7,793 nt of DNA from Ruminococcus sp. (GTDB lineage Bacteria > Bacillota > Clostridia > Oscillospirales > Ruminococcaceae). The notes below the pieces were generated by a model. That model saw nothing but the letters and a program-made list of their open reading frames with translations. It was not told the DNA's origin and searched no databases. Positions within the stretch are counted from its first letter, which is position 1. Each line of letters starts with the position of its first letter. Positions 6,585-7,793 of this stretch are shown piece by piece. A program made the translations under genes and the position numbers. The stretch spans positions 1 to 7,793 of the forward strand of contig JAMPAO010000111.1 of NCBI GenBank assembly GCA_023667165.1, read 5' to 3'.

Positions 6585-7111
6585 ACATCAGCGACTATGA
6601 AACCGTACCGTTTACAAAAGATTATTATGAGGAATTATCGCCCGAGGAAACGGCAAAGGTCCTTAAGATTGTTAAGATTCACAAAAAAGAGGATATCAAA
6701 TATGCGGTTGAATTGGGCGTAAGGGCGGTATTTATGATAGCTGTCGCAGTAATAATACTGAAGTTCCTTAAATTTAATATTTCCGATCTGTCCGGCACTG
6801 TAAGTTTGCCTGCCGGAACATGGTATGCGGCAAGAATAGTAGTATCTGTAGTTACTTACGGAGGATTGCTTTATATATTTATAACTGACTGTTACAAGAC
6901 GCTAAAAGGTATAAAGGATAACGAATTTTTTTATATAGCTAAGGGTACTGTTTTAAAAATAAATACAGAAGAAGTAAACCCGGAGATCGTTTATGAACAC
7001 AATGAACCGGTCATTGCTTCGGCTTATCATTTTAACGGTATAAAAGTTACTATGGATATTGCTGTATCCGATACCGAGAAAATATCGTATCTTGATATTT
7101 CATACTATTAG
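6581..7111 (+). CDS. Small two-TM membrane protein, apparently truncated by TAG
   Basis: The 176-residue product has a charged N-terminal cytoplasmic part (1-40), two hydrophobic segments (about 43-63 and 84-102) and a C-terminal soluble domain (from about 103). A good ribosome site (AAGGGA, 6567-6572) lies 8 nt before the ATG. The C-terminal part, beginning KGTVLKI, resembles the DUF3592-like pattern of small bacterial membrane proteins, which normally ends with a vG-x-x-V-x-V-x-Y-x-P motif. Here that ending lies after the TAG (7109-7111), in the same frame (7112-7219). So this is either a truncated gene, a pseudogene, or a case of stop readthrough. Function is unknown. It has its own promoter and no obvious partner. 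Confidence 0.75.
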   Translation: MNISDYETVPFTKDYYEELSPEETAKVLKIVKIHKKEDIKYAVELGVRAVFMIAVAVIILKFLKFNISDLSGTVSLPAGTWYAARIVVSVVTYGGLLYIFITDCYKTLKGIKDNEFFYIAKGTVLKINTEEVNPEIVYEHNEPVIASAYHFNGIKVTMDIAVSDTEKISYLDISYY

Positions 7112-7219
7112 AATTGTCTTGAAGAAATTACAGTAGGTTCGTCTGTTACAGTATTATATTTTCCTGCTCTGAAAGCGTATAACTATATTTTTAATTGTGA
7201 AACACAGAATAACATATAA
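7112..7219 (+). pseudogene. In-frame continuation of the two-TM gene past TAG
   Basis: Immediately after the TAG the same frame reads 35 sense codons to a TAA (7217-7219), including EITVGSSVTVLYFPALKAY. This is the ending expected for the upstream domain. One base change (for example TAG to GAG, AAG or CAG) would give a 212-residue protein. I read it as the cut-off end of the upstream gene. Confidence 0.6.
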
Positions 7220-7330
7220 TATGACAATAGCTGTGTTGGTTCGTCCGTTGTGGTGTGATATTTTCCAAGTAATAAATTGTATGAATTTTTTTCAATGACT
7301 GACGGTAAAGGTAACAGCTTGTACGCATAG
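7220..7330 (+). pseudogene. Second, decayed copy of the same C-terminal tail
   Basis: In the same frame, 7235-7255 reads VGSSVVV, then a TGA (7256-7258), then YFPSNKLYEFFSMTDGKGN to a TAG (7328-7330). It parallels the first tail (VGSSVTVLYFPALKAY). At DNA level 7136-7164 and 7238-7266 match at 23 of 29 positions and are offset by exactly 102 bp, or 34 codons. No start or N-terminal part is present, so this is a remnant of a partial duplication or of a related neighbour gene. Confidence 0.55.
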
Positions 7331-7549
7331 GCTAAAATCTGCAAAAAGAATATATAAATTCAATATAAGGATCTGTACCAATAGTTTTGACAAATCGGGA
7401 ATAATATGGTATAATAAAAAATATGATAACAGGAAACAAAAGAAAAGCATATGATATGAAGCGGATTTGACGGACAGCAAAAAAACATTAATATATGATG
7501 ATAATTTAACAATATGGATTTGCCGGTATAAAAAAGAGGTGAAAGCTCC
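7331..7549. other. AT-rich spacer and leader of the small lipoprotein gene
   Basis: Together with the gene remnants at 7112-7330 this forms the long gap between the two small genes. It holds the promoter at 7387-7415 and a leader of about 128 nt. I see no RNA gene or convincing hairpin, and no terminator for the upstream gene. Confidence 0.5.
7387..7415 (+). promoter_or_regulatory. Consensus promoter upstream of the small lipoprotein gene
   Basis: TTGACA (7387-7392) and TATAAT (7410-7415) are exact consensus boxes 17 bp apart, with TGG for an extended -10. The core TATGGTATAATAAAAAA is shared with the promoter at 6435-6463. Predicted start is near 7422, leaving a long leader before the ATG at 7550. 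Confidence 0.88.
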
Positions 7550-7750
7550 ATGAGGAAATGTTTTGTATCAGTGATGTTTGTACTGATAATATTTATGTTT
7601 GTAAGCTGTAAAAGCAATAATATACCGGATAACGGATCAGAGTCGGACAAATTGCAAAGTGAAAAAAATATAGTGATGATATCGGAAGTGTGGATTTTAC
7701 GGGACAGGATAAAATGTATACGGTACCTAAAAAAAATATTAAGAACTTGA
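7550..7750 (+). CDS. Small lipoprotein, likely frameshifted at an A7 run
   Basis: The product opens with a lipoprotein signal peptide: a basic start (MRK), a hydrophobic core and the lipobox-like FVSC with lipidation Cys20, followed by a polar linker rich in N, S, D and E. It should be anchored on the outer face of the membrane. GAGGTGA (7536-7542) gives a good ribosome site 7 nt before the ATG. After A7 (7662-7668) this frame reads an unconvincing basic tail, whereas the -1 frame reads YSDDIGSVDFTGQDKMYTV and ends at TAG 7756-7758. The real protein is probably about 70 residues or more; the gene is either broken by a one-base indel or uses slippage at A-AAA-AAT. No family recognised. Confidence 0.6.
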   Translation: MRKCFVSVMFVLIIFMFVSCKSNNIPDNGSESDKLQSEKNIVMISEVWILRDRIKCIRYLKKILRT

Positions 7751-7775
7751 CCACATAGAAAAAATATGGTATAAT
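7747..7775 (+). promoter_or_regulatory. Promoter for a gene beyond the window end
   Basis: TTGACC (7747-7752, 5 of 6) and TATAAT (7770-7775) are 17 bp apart with TGG before the -10 box. The -35 box overlaps the last codons of the lipoprotein's -1 frame. The core TATGGTATAATAA is the same as in the two promoters upstream. The gene it would drive lies outside the window. Confidence 0.72.
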
Positions 7776-7793
7776 AAGAAGTATGAGATATAC

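Noticed and set aside
7112..7330. Systematic stop-codon recoding
   Set aside because: TAG, TAA and TGA all interrupt the frame, while the large genes nearby use normal stops, so gene decay is simpler.
7292..7650. Two minus-strand open frames of 62 and 96 residues
   Set aside because: They are AT-driven, oppose the lipoprotein gene and its promoter, and have no ribosome site.

Overview
The window reads as a low-to-moderate GC Firmicute of the class Clostridia, most like a Ruminococcus/Oscillospiraceae-type gut bacterium. This rests on strong purine-rich ribosome binding sites, near-consensus sigma-A promoters with 17-bp spacers and extended -10 (TGn) elements, and the style of the GlgB, TetR and FtsX-type proteins. 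The genus is an inference, not an identification.

Layout. (1) Positions 1-225: a compact block of nested direct and inverted repeats (35-90), then a perfect sigma-A promoter (126-154) and an AT-rich array of half-sites that is a good MarR operator candidate. (2) Positions 226-2476, plus strand: a two-gene operon of a MarR-family regulator and a glycogen branching enzyme (GlgB), 4 bp apart. (3) Positions 2516-2555: a terminator serving two convergent operons. (4) Positions 2576-6251, minus strand: a three-gene operon, TetR-family repressor, then ABC ATPase, then an 8-TM FtsX/MacB-type permease. It is read from a perfect consensus promoter bracketed by two copies of a 17-bp palindrome. This looks like a self-regulated efflux or defence exporter whose inducer is unknown. 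(5) Positions 6321-7793: a visibly AT-richer accessory stretch with two small membrane-associated genes, each behind a promoter with the same TATGGTATAATAA core, and a third such promoter at the window edge.

The last region is where the sequence is least ordinary. The small two-TM protein (6581-7111) stops at a TAG, yet the same frame goes on for 35 codons that look like the natural end of its domain. A second, decayed copy of that end follows in the same frame exactly 102 bp later. The next gene, a small lipoprotein, appears broken or recoded at a run of seven A. The leader of the two-TM gene holds a perfect 14-bp-arm hairpin flanked by a 9-bp direct repeat, with two tiny open frames starting in the two repeat copies. 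Together these suggest small surface-protein genes undergoing duplication and decay, with a possible small mobile palindrome. I do not see a clear-cut undescribed multi-gene system; the best leads are the interrupted gene with repeated ends, the leader hairpin, and the double-operator TetR promoter.
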